Positions 1-10,100 of a stretch of 64,000 bases of DNA are shown here, piece by piece. Position numbers and translations under genes: made by a program. Origin of the DNA: Tuctoria greenei (lineage: Eukaryota; Streptophyta; Magnoliopsida; Poales; Poaceae). The notes under the pieces are model-generated. The model was not told the origin of the DNA. It was given only the letters and a program-made list of their open reading frames with translations, and did not search any database. The stretch's first letter is position 1, and each line of letters begins with the position of its first letter. The stretch is from positions 276,097,560 to 276,161,559 of the forward strand of contig JAYESD010000001.1 of assembly GCA_036927565.1 (NCBI GenBank), given 5' to 3'.

Positions 1-1303
1 ACCCGCACAAAGCTAAACCAGACAAGTGTGTCTTCGGGGTTAGCTCCGGAAAACTTCTTGGTTTCCTGGTAAGTCACCAGGGCATAAAAGCTAATCCGGC
101 GAAGATCAAGGCCATTGAAGACATGCGGCCACCAACCCGTATCAAAGATGTCCAAAAGCTAACTGGATGTCTAGCAGCCCTCAGCCGGTTCATTTCAAGA
201 CTGGCGGAACGGGCACTCCCCTTCTTCAAGTTATTGAGGAAGTCCGGACCATTCCAATGGTCTGAAGAAGCAGAAAAGGCGTTCCAGGAGCTAAAACAGT
301 TCCTCACCACTCTACCAACTCTGGTAGCTCCGAACCCTGGTAAGCCTTTGTTGCTTTATATTTCAGCTACTAACGAAGTCATTAGTATGGTTCTGGTTGC
401 GGAGAGACCAGAACTACCCCATACTCAGGGATCCAGACCCCTTTAGGAGGGTCCGGAGGTTCCTGAAAACGAGTCTGGGTCCCAGCTCCCAGACTCGAAT
501 CCACAAGAAACCACTCCAGAAGACCCAGACCCCTCCGGGAGGGTCCAGGTCACTTCTGAAGAAGCTCCGGGTTCCTCCAGCCAGAACCCGGAGGTCCCCG
601 AAGAAACTCCGGATCCCTCCGGGAGGATCCGGGTCAGTGAAGAGGAAGCTTTGGGCCCCTCTGGGAGGGTCCGGACCATTCAGTGCCCAGTATACTTCAT
701 CAGTGAAGTATTACATGATGCCAAGACTCGATACCTAGAGGTGCATAAGCTGCTCTATGCAGTTCTTATTGCCTCCAGGAAGCTTCGCCATTACTTCCAA
801 GCTCACAAAATCTCAGTGGTGACCTCTTACCCACTTCGAGCAATTTTGCATAATCCCAATTCAACTGGGAATATTGCAATGTGGGCAGCGGAATTGGCTG
901 AATTCGATCTCGAATTCATTTCAAGGCAAGCAGTCAAGAGTCAAGCATTGGCAGACTTCGTGGCGGAATGGACTCCCTCTCCATCAAACCCTAGGGGCCC
1001 TAGTGAGCAGAAGCCGAAACATGAAGCTCCAGTCTTCATCAAGCCTCATTGGACCCTCTACTTCGACGGCTCCATGCAAAAGCAGGGGGCCAGAGCTGGA
1101 ATCCTTGTCCTCGCACCAACTGGGGAGAAGGTAAAATACATGGTACACCTTGACTTCAAGGCGACCAACAACATGGCAGAGTACGAAGCACTCATCTACG
1201 GACTAAAGGTGGTGCTGTCATACGGTGTCAAGCAACTGCTGGTCAAGGGAGATTCATAGCTCATCATTAAACAAGTGAAGGGTGAATGCTCCTGCAACAA
1301 TCT
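1..1303 (+). pseudogene. Tat-lineage gypsy pol fragment (RT end, RNase H, second RNase H)
   Basis: The fragment encodes the end of a reverse transcriptase, the connection and first RNase H start (about 123-425), an acidic repeat linker (about 430-665) and an archaeal-type second RNase H. The latter shows FDGS near 1063, AEYEAL near 1178 and KGDS near 1248. Dual RNase H is typical of the Tat lineage of Ty3/gypsy. It matches 22980-24282 with a single mismatch found by eye (g at 272, a at 23251). It shares that copy's disabling changes: a missing base after AAGCTAAAC near 20, a TAG at 444 and a TAG at 1257. It is cut by the window start and ends abruptly at 1303. It is either a recent duplicate or an assembly duplicate; it does not belong to element A downstream. 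Confidence 0.9.
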
Positions 1304-2259
1304 GAATGGCTCAAGAGGGGGCCCTTGGTTGAAGATGTGCTCAGTTGGAGGCATCACCACCGGTGAAACCTCAGTGGGGTCTAAATAGGCTAGTAACCCC
1401 TTTGTAAAGGCTATTTTGTGATCTCTTGGCCACACACCAATGGAAGTGTGAGACGGCATAATAGAGGTTCTAGTCATCGACGGGTGATGAAATCACAAAC
1501 ACGTGGGTAAAGCGATACAACCTCTGCAGAGTATCTAATAAAACTATCATGATAGTCGTGCTCCTGGTTATGAGCACCTGGACAACTTCCATGATTAGAG
1601 GGAACTTGGAATTTGAGATGGTTTGGTACTGGTTATGGCTGGTTATGAATTAAATTCTGATATTGATTATGATTATTGATAATGAGGAATCTGGAATATG
1701 GACGATGGTAATGAATATGGACTGGTATTATGATGATTACATGGCTTATGATTGATTTATTTCATATACATATAATATATTGCTTTTCAAATGTTTTAAT
1801 GTACTTTTTAGCACTTAGCCATTATTACATTCGTCGTTTGTATCAGCTACATGTCATACTTTCCACACTTGCTGAGTACGACATGTACTCACCCTTGCAA
1901 TCCCCTCCCCCCAACAGTTACAGGCCAGGATTGGGAGTTTAATGATGTTAATGTGGAGTGCTAGTCCATGTCTACCGTCAGCTTGTCTGTGGTGTTGATT
2001 GGAGCTGTGTTACCCTATTGCTTTTGCCTAGTTGCTTAGTTGATTACTTAGTTATTTCACTGCATTAGCTAAACATGTCATTAATATTCATTAGAACTTG
2101 TATTCGAGAATATTATGAATTCTGTAATAAAGGTATTTATTTAATAGATTTAGTTATGATAATTGTCTGTATATCATTTGTGATGCACTTGTGTATGTGT
2201 GTTGAACATCCTGGGCACACATATACTGCACTTGGTTCATTTTTGTAACCGGTGTCACA
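1304..2259. mobile_element. LTR fragment of an unrelated retrotransposon
   Basis: About 956 bp of AT-rich non-coding DNA with no long reading frame. It ends in CACA at 2259, directly abutting element A sequence. It has the look of a grass LTR: a stretch near 1880 reads GAGTACGACATGTACTCACC, followed by T-rich DNA and a terminal block near 2205-2259. The left end is missing, because at 1304 it is fused to the gypsy pol copy. The five bases ATGTT at 2260-2264 belong to the target and may be the right copy of its target duplication. The family cannot be named from sequence alone. Confidence 0.5.
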
Positions 2260-3100
2260 ATGTTCAGAGGAAGGAAAGTAGCCGGCGGAACCAAGTCGTC
2301 GCCTTCGACATTGATCCCATGCTGAAATTTCTTGAGATGAAGCTTCAGAGCTTCATCATCCAAGTTGTACTTCAGAGCGGTTTCAATTCGGTCGTCATCC
2401 ATCACGTTGTTGAGAGCCCAGGCGAGCTTCTCCCTCTTCCTCAGCGGAGCCCATCTGTTGACTAGGAAATTGCAGAAGACGATTTGAGGGGTCACTCCAC
2501 CCTCCACGCATTCTCAGATCCTGGTCAGGACGGGGTTAAAGGCATCTAACACCTTCGGAACTACACTCCAAGCGTTGGTATAAACGTTGGGGAGTCCTTG
2601 GTGCCGCTCCAACCTCTTGTGCTCCTCCACTGCAATGATGACTCAGTCCTTCTTCCAGTCATCCCATTTGCCAGAAGGGAATGACTTCAAGTACTTGAAG
2701 GGGCTGTTCTTGCACTTTACGAAATATTAGAAGCCAAGAAGCTCAGTCCCCTTACGGGTGGTGTGGACCGTGAAGAAGGTACAGAATAGCTCGATGCAGG
2801 GGGGATACCCACCATCATCTCATGGAAGTGGACGGAGGTCGCCACTAGCAGAAGAGAATGGGGACCAAGATGATACAGCTGGAGACCATAAAAGTCCAGC
2901 AGTATTAAAAGAAAGGTTGAAAAAGGTGGGATCAATCCCACCATGGCATACGCAGAGAAGTACACCATGTCGCTATTACGCTCCCTCTTGAACGGGAGTT
3001 CGCCGGCGCGAATCAGGTGGTTGAAGGACCCCATATAGGTCCGGACCTTCATCAAATTTTCCTTGCTCTTGAGGCAGTTCTTGGGAAGACCCAACTCCAT
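2260..3100 (-). pseudogene. Element A antisense ORF, Transposase_28-like domain, truncated
   Basis: On the minus strand from the ATG at 3100 (MELGLPK) this encodes a decayed copy of the same protein as 4566-5952 and 29222-30644. Blocks include GLIPPFS, LLDFYGLQLYHLGPHS, FLVNRWAPL and KLAWALNNVMDDDR. This resembles the Pfam family Transposase_28 (putative gypsy type transposon), common in antisense ORFs of grass Tat elements. Stops and frame changes are present, for example a TAA replacing the Tyr-Tyr of GFYYF near 2730. The C-terminal part is missing because an unrelated LTR fragment abuts at 2259. Confidence 0.75.
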
Positions 3101-3620
3101 CGCGGCAAAGTGGAGCAAAGGAAAGGAAAGCTAGGCAGAGTTTAGGAGGCTCGGAGCGCAAGTTTGATCGAAAGCGTAAAGAGTCCTCAAACCGCGCATA
3201 CTTTCCTTCTTAAGTAAGCCTCCGCAACGCTTGGATGGAAACCGCAGCGAGAGCGAAGTCACTTTTCAAAAGTCTACCCCATCAGTGACGAATGGGCTCG
3301 GGGCCACATCAACGAAGGAATCGAGGTTCTTACCCCAGGCGAATTGTTGTCATGATGGGTGGCGGGAAATCCGAAGGCGGCACACTGACAAGACACTCGG
3401 AACCGATATGGTTTCTGTATTGGGAACTAGCGGCCTTCAATTGCGTGAGATCCGCACTCAAAGATCTCATCTGCCACATTCATAACAAGGCATGGGGCAA
3501 TGGTTTAACCCCGGACCATGCCCCCAACGGCACATCAGAAGACTTTTGAAGTCAAAGCGCAGGAATCAAGGATGGCCCCACCTCTGGTAGAATAACTTAA
3601 CCCAAAGGGTTTCTCCCAGA
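3101..3620. other. Element A region between antisense ORF and 3' LTR
   Basis: Non-coding DNA homologous to 5953-6470 and 30645-31160. It keeps the block around CTTACTTAAGAAGG (minus, about 3205-3218), a candidate antisense promoter about 110 bp before the ATG. It also keeps degenerate hairpins near 3395-3480, upstream of the polypurine tract. No gene seen. Confidence 0.55.
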
Positions 3621-3638
3621 GGTGGGCCCGGGGGCCAC
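3621..3638 (+). other. Polypurine tract of element A
   Basis: GGTGGGCCCGGGGGCCAC lies directly before the LTR start at 3639. The same motif precedes the LTRs at 6489 and 31180. This is the expected site of plus-strand DNA priming and shows that the gypsy sense strand is the plus strand. Confidence 0.75.
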
Positions 3639-4472
3639 TGTTAGTACCCTGTGTACCGGGTACCCCACGATACCGCAAGAAGTGCAAGAGAGTTCTACCT
3701 ATCAAAGTTGAAGGTTTCCTCAGGCCCCACATGTCATATTACACCGGACCCACATCCCTCATATGGGTAGCTCCGAGGATTGACACGTGTAATGTAAATC
3801 CGGAGCTAAACTCCCAACACAGGGAAGCTCCGCGATCTACACGTGTGTAATGACCCCGGACCTAACCCCCAGCAGAGGGAAGCTCCGGTGCCGACAGGTG
3901 TATAGCGGTTCTAGAGCTACCTCCACGCAAGGGGAAGCTCCGAAGCTGCCACATGTGGAGCCTCCGAACCTTCATCCACAACGAATACATTGGTAGATCT
4001 CCTTCAGCACGGATATTTAAGCGGCAGTTACAAGACCTGACCACGTGTCATTAATGCCGTATTAACGACACACGATCAGAGCACTGTTAATAGAGGTAAC
4101 ACAACCATTAAAGCACGTTATTGCATTATTAACCATGTTTAATGCTCATAGACAGTGTATTAGGCTATTAAACATGCCAGGGCCACGTTGGGCCAAGCAA
4201 ATGATGTAACGGTCAGTCCGTGGACTATAAAAGGACTGAGCCGCACGGTACAAAGGACAATCCAAGCTGAGCCAAGCACGACGCATACTAGCGGCACTCA
4301 ATACAAGAACAGACACCCCGTGGAGTGGGGTACTACGCTCAGGCGGCCCGAACCACGTAAATCTCTTGTGTCACCGTCTTGTGCTTGATCTCTGCATGCC
4401 CCAACCGAAACAAGAACCTCCGTGGGCTACATTTGGTAGTACCGGGGGAAGTGTCGTTGCTACACTTCGACA
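3639..4472 (+). mobile_element. 3' LTR of Tat element A
   Basis: 834 bp from TGTTAGTACC to CTTCGACA. It follows a polypurine tract and carries a TATA box (TATAAAAGG at 4226-4234). Homologous LTRs lie at 6489-7329 and 35138-35984. The U3 part contains spaced CACGTG boxes (for example 3784 and 3840) alternating with GGAAGCTCCG and CCGGAGCT words. Sequence of element B continues right after it, so A was apparently inserted into B; the left LTR is outside the window or lost. Confidence 0.85.
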
Positions 4473-4488
4473 ACCCCGATTTGACGCC

Positions 4489-4565
4489 CTACAGTTAAAA
4501 AATTGGAAGATTTAAAACATAACAAAAATTAGAGTGGAAAATGAAGGTGAAAAAGCAAAGCTTAC
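4489..4565 (-). other. Putative intron of antisense gene (element B), 77 bp
   Basis: Read on the minus strand, the donor is CCAAG/GTAAGC at 4566/4565 and the acceptor is TAACTGTAG/GGCG at 4489/4488. Length, borders and pyrimidine-rich 3' part fit a plant intron. The same junction occurs in E (57261-57337) and C (29137-29221). Splicing is inferred; no transcript evidence is available here. Confidence 0.6.
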
Positions 4566-5952
4566 CTTGGGAAGCTACCACTCCAATTGGTGCGGAACCT
4601 CTTCGCCGGAGGCTCAGAGCCGGAGCTTGCCGTGGTTGGCACGGAGGGAGCTCCGAAATGTTGCCCGAAGCCTGTCGTCATCATTGGTGTTGCCCCAGCC
4701 GAGGTCTCCCTCGGCCGGAGAGAACCTCCGGACCTAGAGCCCCTCGCTGGCACCGAGACCAGAGTCGATTGTCCAGAACTGGCACCTCTCGAGGATGCTT
4801 GCACTGGAGGAGGTGTAGCCGTAGAATATCTCCCTTGCTGGGGAGAAGGTGCTGTTGTAGATGGAGCAGGCCTCACAGACCTCCCATCAGCATGCTTCAG
4901 TTTGCTCTTCTGGCTGGAATATTCGGCTGGCTCCTTGCCCTTGCCCTTCCAATGTCTTCAACCCTCTGGCTCGGGGGAGGGGCAGCCACCTCCTCGGAAG
5001 CTCCGGGGATTACAACCCTGGAGGTCCGGCATTTTTCCACCTCGCCAAGGTCGTCTAGCGCCAGCATCTTCCTCCGGAGCTCCCTACTGGTCTCTGGAAT
5101 CATGTTTAAAGGTAGGGAAGCAGCCGGCAGAGCTAAGGCATCATCTTCGACAAGCCCATGCTGAAATTTCTTGAGATGGAGTTTCAAAGCTTTGACACCC
5201 AAGTTGGATTTCAAACCGGTTTCCATCCGGTCGTCATCCATCACGCTGTTGAAAGCCCAAGCGAGCTTCTCCCTCCTCCTTAGCGGAGCCCACCTATTCA
5301 CCAAGAAATTTTCGAAGACCATCTGAGGGGTCACTCCAGCCCCCACACACTCTTGGATCCTGGTCAGGACAGGTTTGAATGCATCCGACAGCTTTGAAAC
5401 TACATTCCACGCGTCGGTGTCAACGTTGGGGAGTCCTTGGGGCAGCTTCAACCTGTCATGCTCCTCCACTGCAATGACAACCCAATCCTTCTTTCAGTCG
5501 TCCCATTTGCGAGAGGGGAACAACTTCAGGTACTTGGAGGGACAGTTCTTGCGCTTCACGAAGTAATAGAAGCCAATCAACTCAATTCCTTTACCAGTGG
5601 AATGGGTTGTGAAGAAGGTCCGAAACAAGTAGACGCTGTGAGGCACGCCCACCCACATCTTGCCAAAGTGGACGAAAGTGGCCACGAGCAGAAGGGAGTG
5701 CGGGCTGAGGTGATGCAGTTGGAGGTCGTAGAAGTCCAACAACATCAGGATGGAGCTCGAGAATGGTGGGATCAGTCCCACCATGGCGTACGCCAAGAAG
5801 TACATCGTCTCCCTGCGGCGGTCCTTCTTGAAGGGGAGCTTGCCGGCACAGACCAGGTGGTTGAAGGAGTCGCTGGACCATCCCATGAAGGTCCGGACCT
5901 TCATCAGATCGTCCTTTCTCTGGATGCGGCTCTTGGGAGGACCTAACTCCAT
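4566..5952 (-). pseudogene. Element B antisense gene exon 1 (Transposase_28-like)
   Basis: From ATG 5952 (MELGPPK) on the minus strand this is a protein of about 460 residues. The N-terminal half holds the Transposase_28-like core: FMGWSSDSFNHL, MVGLIPPFSS, LQLHHLSPHS and FYYFVKRKNCPS. A second conserved block follows (FLVNRWAPLRRREKLAWAF, SVMDDDRMETGL, LHLKKFQHG). The end is Ser/Pro/Arg-rich and finishes in WSGSFPR, where the stop codon overlaps the splice donor. Breaks: one in-frame TGA near 5494, where relatives have Trp (KWDDWKKDW), and a frame change near 4890. The product's role is unknown; such antisense ORFs are known in Tat elements. Confidence 0.75.
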
Positions 5953-6488
5953 CGCGGCAAAGTGGAGCAATAGAAAGAAAAGCTAGGCGAAGTTTGGGAG
6001 GCTTTGAGTGCGAGTTTATCGAAAGCGTAAAGAGTCCTCAAACCGTGCATACTTTCCTTCTTAAGTAAGCCTCCGCGATGCTTGGATGGAAGCCGCAATG
6101 AGAGCAGGGTCACATTTCAAAAATCTACCCCATCAAAGACAAGTGGGCCCGAGGCCACCCCCGATAAAGAGATCGAGGTTATTACTCCAGGCGAACCTTT
6201 GTCATGATGGACGGCGGGAAACCCAAAGGTGGCAGCCTGACAAGGCGCTCGAAACCAATACGGTTTTCGTACTGGGAACCGGCGACCTTCAATTGCGTGA
6301 GATCCACACTCAAAGATCTCATCTGCCGCATTCAAAGCAAGCCACGCGGCGATGGTTTAACCCCAAACCATCACCCCGAAGGCATATCAGAAGACCTTTG
6401 AAGTTACAGTGCGGGAATCGAGGATGACCCCACCTATGGTAGAATAATAATCCAAAGAGTTTCTCTCAGAGGTGGGCCTGAGGGCCAC
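5953..6488. other. Element B leader of antisense gene, hairpins and polypurine tract
   Basis: Homologous to 3101-3638 and 30645-31179. It contains the conserved TTAAG-type candidate antisense promoter (about 6050-6070). The inverted-repeat block near 6250-6330 follows, decayed relative to element C. The polypurine tract GGTGGGCCTGAGGGCCAC (6471-6488) lies just before the LTR. Confidence 0.6.
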
Positions 6489-7329
6489 TATCGGTACCCT
6501 ACGTATCGAGTACCCCATAATACTGCAAGAAGTGTAAAAGAGTTCCGCCTGTCAGAGTTGAAGGTTCCCTCAGGCCCACATGTCACACGGTATTGGACCT
6601 GCCTCCCTCATATGGGTAGCTCCGGGACTGCCATGTGTAATATCCGACCGGAGCTGAACTCCCAACAGATGGAAGCTCCAGAGTTGACACGTAGATAATA
6701 ACCCCGAATCTAACCCCCCGTAGAGGGAAGCTCCGGTGCTGCCATGTGTATAACAGCTCCGGACCCATCTCACCGCGAAGGGAAGCTCCGGAGCCGCCAT
6801 GTGTGGATCCTCCGGACCTTACACCAACGAGAATATTGGCGGATCTCCAACAGCACGGACATTCAAGTGACAGTTAAAGCGGCAGTTACAAGACCTGATT
6901 ACATGTCATTAATGCTATATTAATGACACACGATCGGTGGGCTGTTAATAGGGGTAACACTGCTATTAAGACATATTATTACACTGTTAATAACTCTTAA
7001 TACTCGTAGACCGTGTATTAGGCTATTAAATACGCCAGGACCACATGTCGGGTCAGGAAAATATTGTAACGGTCAGTCCTTATACTATAAAAGGACCGCG
7101 CCGCACGGTACATGGACAAGCAAGTTGATACGCACATTAGCAATACAGAAATCTCAAATACAATAACACACACTCCATGGAGTAGGGTATTATGCCCAGA
7201 CGGTCCGAACCATGTAAATCCACTGTGTCATCATCTTGCTCCTAATCTCCGCGCGCCCAAACCGATACAAGAGCCTCCGCGAACTACATTTAGTAGTACT
7301 GAGGGAAGTGTCATTCATACGTTTTGACA
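6489..7329 (+). mobile_element. 3' LTR of Tat element B
   Basis: 841 bp starting with TATCGGTACC, so the canonical TG end has become TA, and ending TTTTGACA. It has a TATA box at 7086-7094. Homologous to the LTRs at 3639 and 35138. Four of its five G-box positions show C-to-T or G-to-A at the central CpG (CATGTG or CACATG at about 6578, 6632, 6743 and 6798). This is what methylated-cytosine decay would give. Low-copy DNA follows. Confidence 0.85.
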
Positions 7330-8572
7330 AAAGGAAATTTTTATTTTCCTAACTTCCTACTAAACTTACTCCTTCCTGCGACTGTGATAAGTGCGCTCAT
7401 AGAACAAGTCTATTACAGCACCGAATTAAACGAGTCCAACCTTTTTATTGAATTGCCTAGCTACCGAGTACCGTCAGTCTCAAATTCCCCAAACTCACTT
7501 AACGCAAACGCCACGTAGTAGCGGGTAAGCTTTTTGCATTGGTTGCTTCAGCTGCATACGTATATATTCTTATATTTTTCTCCCGCAACCATGCAAACAC
7601 AGTACGCGGCACAGGACCACCTCCCTCCGAACGAAGAACGGAGACAGCCTGCTGCTGCTCGCGCCTTTTAGTACAGCATCTTGCATTGTGAAGCAGCTAA
7701 TGGGTACTGCTACTTGTACCAGTACGTAAGATGGCGTGAGCTCGTTCCCTGTAGTTTTTATTTTTATTTATTTGCTAGTAAGGGATTGGTACAACAATGC
7801 TTCAGAAATTTCACATCGCGCTCTGCGATCGAATCAATCGATCGATGATGGTCCGGGCAGCTAGTTAATCTGATGCTTTCATTCAGGCAGGCGTCACCGG
7901 CCGGCGGCGTACGTTTGATGGCGTTGGCTACGGAGTGCAGGAGTTGATTATGCCAGTGGTCACATGCATGCATATGTACGGCGCGCGCCCAGCCGATCCA
8001 ATTCGCCGCCCAAGATTCAAACAGTATTCATTACTTGAGGTTTTGAGAATCGCTTTTCTGGCGTGGATGCGTATGCTTCGCACTAAGGTTATCCTCACTC
8101 GTGTATTCTAAAGTATACTCTATACACTATTTTTATTCTACTTTTTCAATATCTTACTCTAAATCCTCTAAATTTACACTATCTAATATGCTTTCCAGTA
8201 TGACAGTCTAACACTTGAGGGTATCAGGGTACTGGATGGGCTTGTCACTCGTCGTGAGCTAGTAGAGATCCTGGAGCGCGAACGAACCTGTAGGCTATGC
8301 ATAGCTCAGCTCGCCATGATTGATATAGCCGCAGTAAGAGCTTGACCACCGCAAAGATGCAGATATGGAGAAGATGGAAGAAACGTTTGAACCATGGATG
8401 GTGGACACGAGGCGGTCGACTGCATGCGGCGAAGATATTCTTGCGCCGGCGTAGCGATCGAGTTAGTGGGATGTGCGGCGTTTGTCTATACGTTGTCAGC
8501 TGAGATCAGTGCATGCATGGCATGGCAGTGCCAGTGCGTGGAGTAGCTTTTAGCTACTGCTCGCTTCTGGGT
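7330..8572. other. Intergenic DNA, no gene recognised
   Basis: Mixed composition without repeats of the flanking elements. It holds an AT-rich stretch (about 8095-8205) and several GATC/CATG-rich palindromes (about 7820-7980). Short frames on both strands show no recognisable domain. It is probably the distal 5' flank of the TCP gene before element H inserted. Confidence 0.5.
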
Positions 8573-8646
8573 CGATCTGGGTATTATGTTGCAGTGATGC
8601 AGGCATGCAGCAGCCGCCCCAATGGAGAGTGCATGGTCGAAGAATC
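8573..8646 (+). repeat. Left copy of long direct duplication flanking element H
   Basis: It starts CGATCTGGGTATTAT and ends exactly at the LTR edge. A diverged copy (an 11-bp gap and several substitutions) starts exactly at the other LTR edge at 14921. It behaves like a target duplication, but is about 60-75 bp instead of the usual 5. Confidence 0.75.
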
Positions 8647-9554
8647 TGTTAGAAAAATATGAGACAATTTCCTAGACAATTCCGGGAAACACGAGAAAAT
8701 AGCAGCGATCGGCAGACAGATGAGACGAAAAAAACGCGTACCGATTTGAAGTCGAACGCACTGCTGTAGATCCGACGGCGAACAGCCGCTGCAGGCATTG
8801 GTGACGACGTTGAGCCGTAGCGCCCGATCTCTTTGGTAGACGAGCCGTGGTGAAGAACGCGAGCAGTTGCGTGGAGCGCTTTCCAAAAACCTTATTCGCC
8901 CTCTCCCGGTGCAGGATCGCAAGGGCGAGCGGTTCTGGAGACCTGCTCTCCCGATTGTCGGTGCACGCCGGCGCTCGGGATGGAGTAGACTAGAAGGTGG
9001 CGCAAGGAACACGAACGTGGGAACGATCTGATCGTGGGATACCCTGCCGTACCGCGGACACCTGTATTTATAGAGTCTCAGAAGGCGGTTCGTATGCGAT
9101 CCGGAGGGTCCAGATCTGAACTGACTCCGCAGTCGTAGACGTATCTGTCTCCAACGACTTGGACTCTGACTCGGTAGCCCCATAAATTTGGAGACCCAAA
9201 AGCCCAAACTCCAATTTAATTTTTTACAAAAATATAAAATCTAGGTTCGGCTCGAGGCTCGAATTCACACGAACACACGCGCGCGCGTGTGTGCGGTGCG
9301 AGGCGAGGCGTGGCGTGGCGTGGCGAGGAGGAGGAGGAGGAGGAGGAGCGCTTGTGGGCCACCCCTCTCTTCCTCTCTTCTCTCTCACTCAAGGAGTGGA
9401 AGAGCAACCTCCCTTATATGTAGGGGTTGCTCCACTTCCACTTCCCATGTGTGACTAAACACTTAGCACCACTCTCTCTTACCCTAATGGGCCTTTGAGA
9501 TTTATTGGGAATTAATTCTGAATATTATATGGACCAAACCCATTTATTCCAACA
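8647..9554 (-). mobile_element. 3' LTR of element H
   Basis: 908 bp. On the minus strand it begins TGTTGGAATAAA. The candidate TATA box is TATAAATA (plus 9065-9072, minus sense). A pentamer tract of GAGGC/GTGGC and a (GAG)n microsatellite (about 9325-9348) lie in the middle. The polypurine tract preceding it (minus sense) is short: GGTAGGGGAT at 9555-9564. Confidence 0.85.
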
Positions 9555-10100
9555 ATCCCCTACCAGATCTCAAAGCCATTAGGAGAGAGGTCATTCTCGT
9601 TCCTTGTTTGATATACTAGTGTTTCAGCAGAGACTGTGAAGTTGAACTTCTCCCTAGATCCTCAAGTTTTATCAGGTCACAACTTGAACAATGGACTACG
9701 CCTTGAATTGCAAGTTTTGTGTGAACTGACTTCACTCAAAAACCATTACCAGTACTTGACTACCAGTAGTCTACCCCGCGGGTGGAGCATATGCGTCATA
9801 CTCTCTAGTCTCTTCATGAGCTTTCCAGAGATCACCCAAATCTCATAGAATGCGACACTAGACAGTCGAAGCTCATATAGGTGTGTTTCCTTCAAGACTG
9901 CCCTATAGGATGGCATCTTTGCTACACATAACCAACAAAAACACATTAAGGCAAATCGCCAACCTGCCTTACAGTTTGAGAGTACAAGTGTGCATGTTCA
10001 CATAGAGAAGGTATAAGGAAGTGCTCTCCTCGGTGAACCACTAGCTTGTTTTCTCATGTCCTAATTCACGGGATCTTCGATCACATAGGCTGGGTTACTA
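9555..10100 (-). other. Element H 3' non-coding region
   Basis: Region between the pol stop and the 3' LTR, minus sense. No gene or clear repeat was seen beyond the short polypurine tract at its left edge. Confidence 0.6.

Larger units (their letters stand above)
4473..6488 (+). mobile_element. Tat element B, 3' internal region
   Basis: Internal part of a second Tat element that begins 16 bp into the second exon of its antisense gene, exactly at the end of A's LTR. It matches 57243 onward of element E for the first part. It then carries the antisense Transposase_28-like exon, the leader, hairpins and polypurine tract, and runs into the LTR at 6489. The 5' part of B lies beyond element A, outside this window. 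Confidence 0.8.

Noticed and set aside
443..679. 78-codon minus-strand Ser/Gly/Pro frame (also at 23422-23658)
   Set aside because: Mirror of the palindromic repeat linker in pol; a palindromic repeat gives similar frames on both strands.
4541..5174. Two 195-207 codon plus-strand frames
   Set aside because: They overlap the antisense Transposase_28-like exon of B, which has family homology; the plus frames show no domain.
3639..7329. A-LTR plus B-LTR as one complete element with B internal DNA between
   Set aside because: The DNA between them starts inside exon 2 of the antisense gene, with no primer site or gag after the first LTR, so these are 3' ends of two elements.
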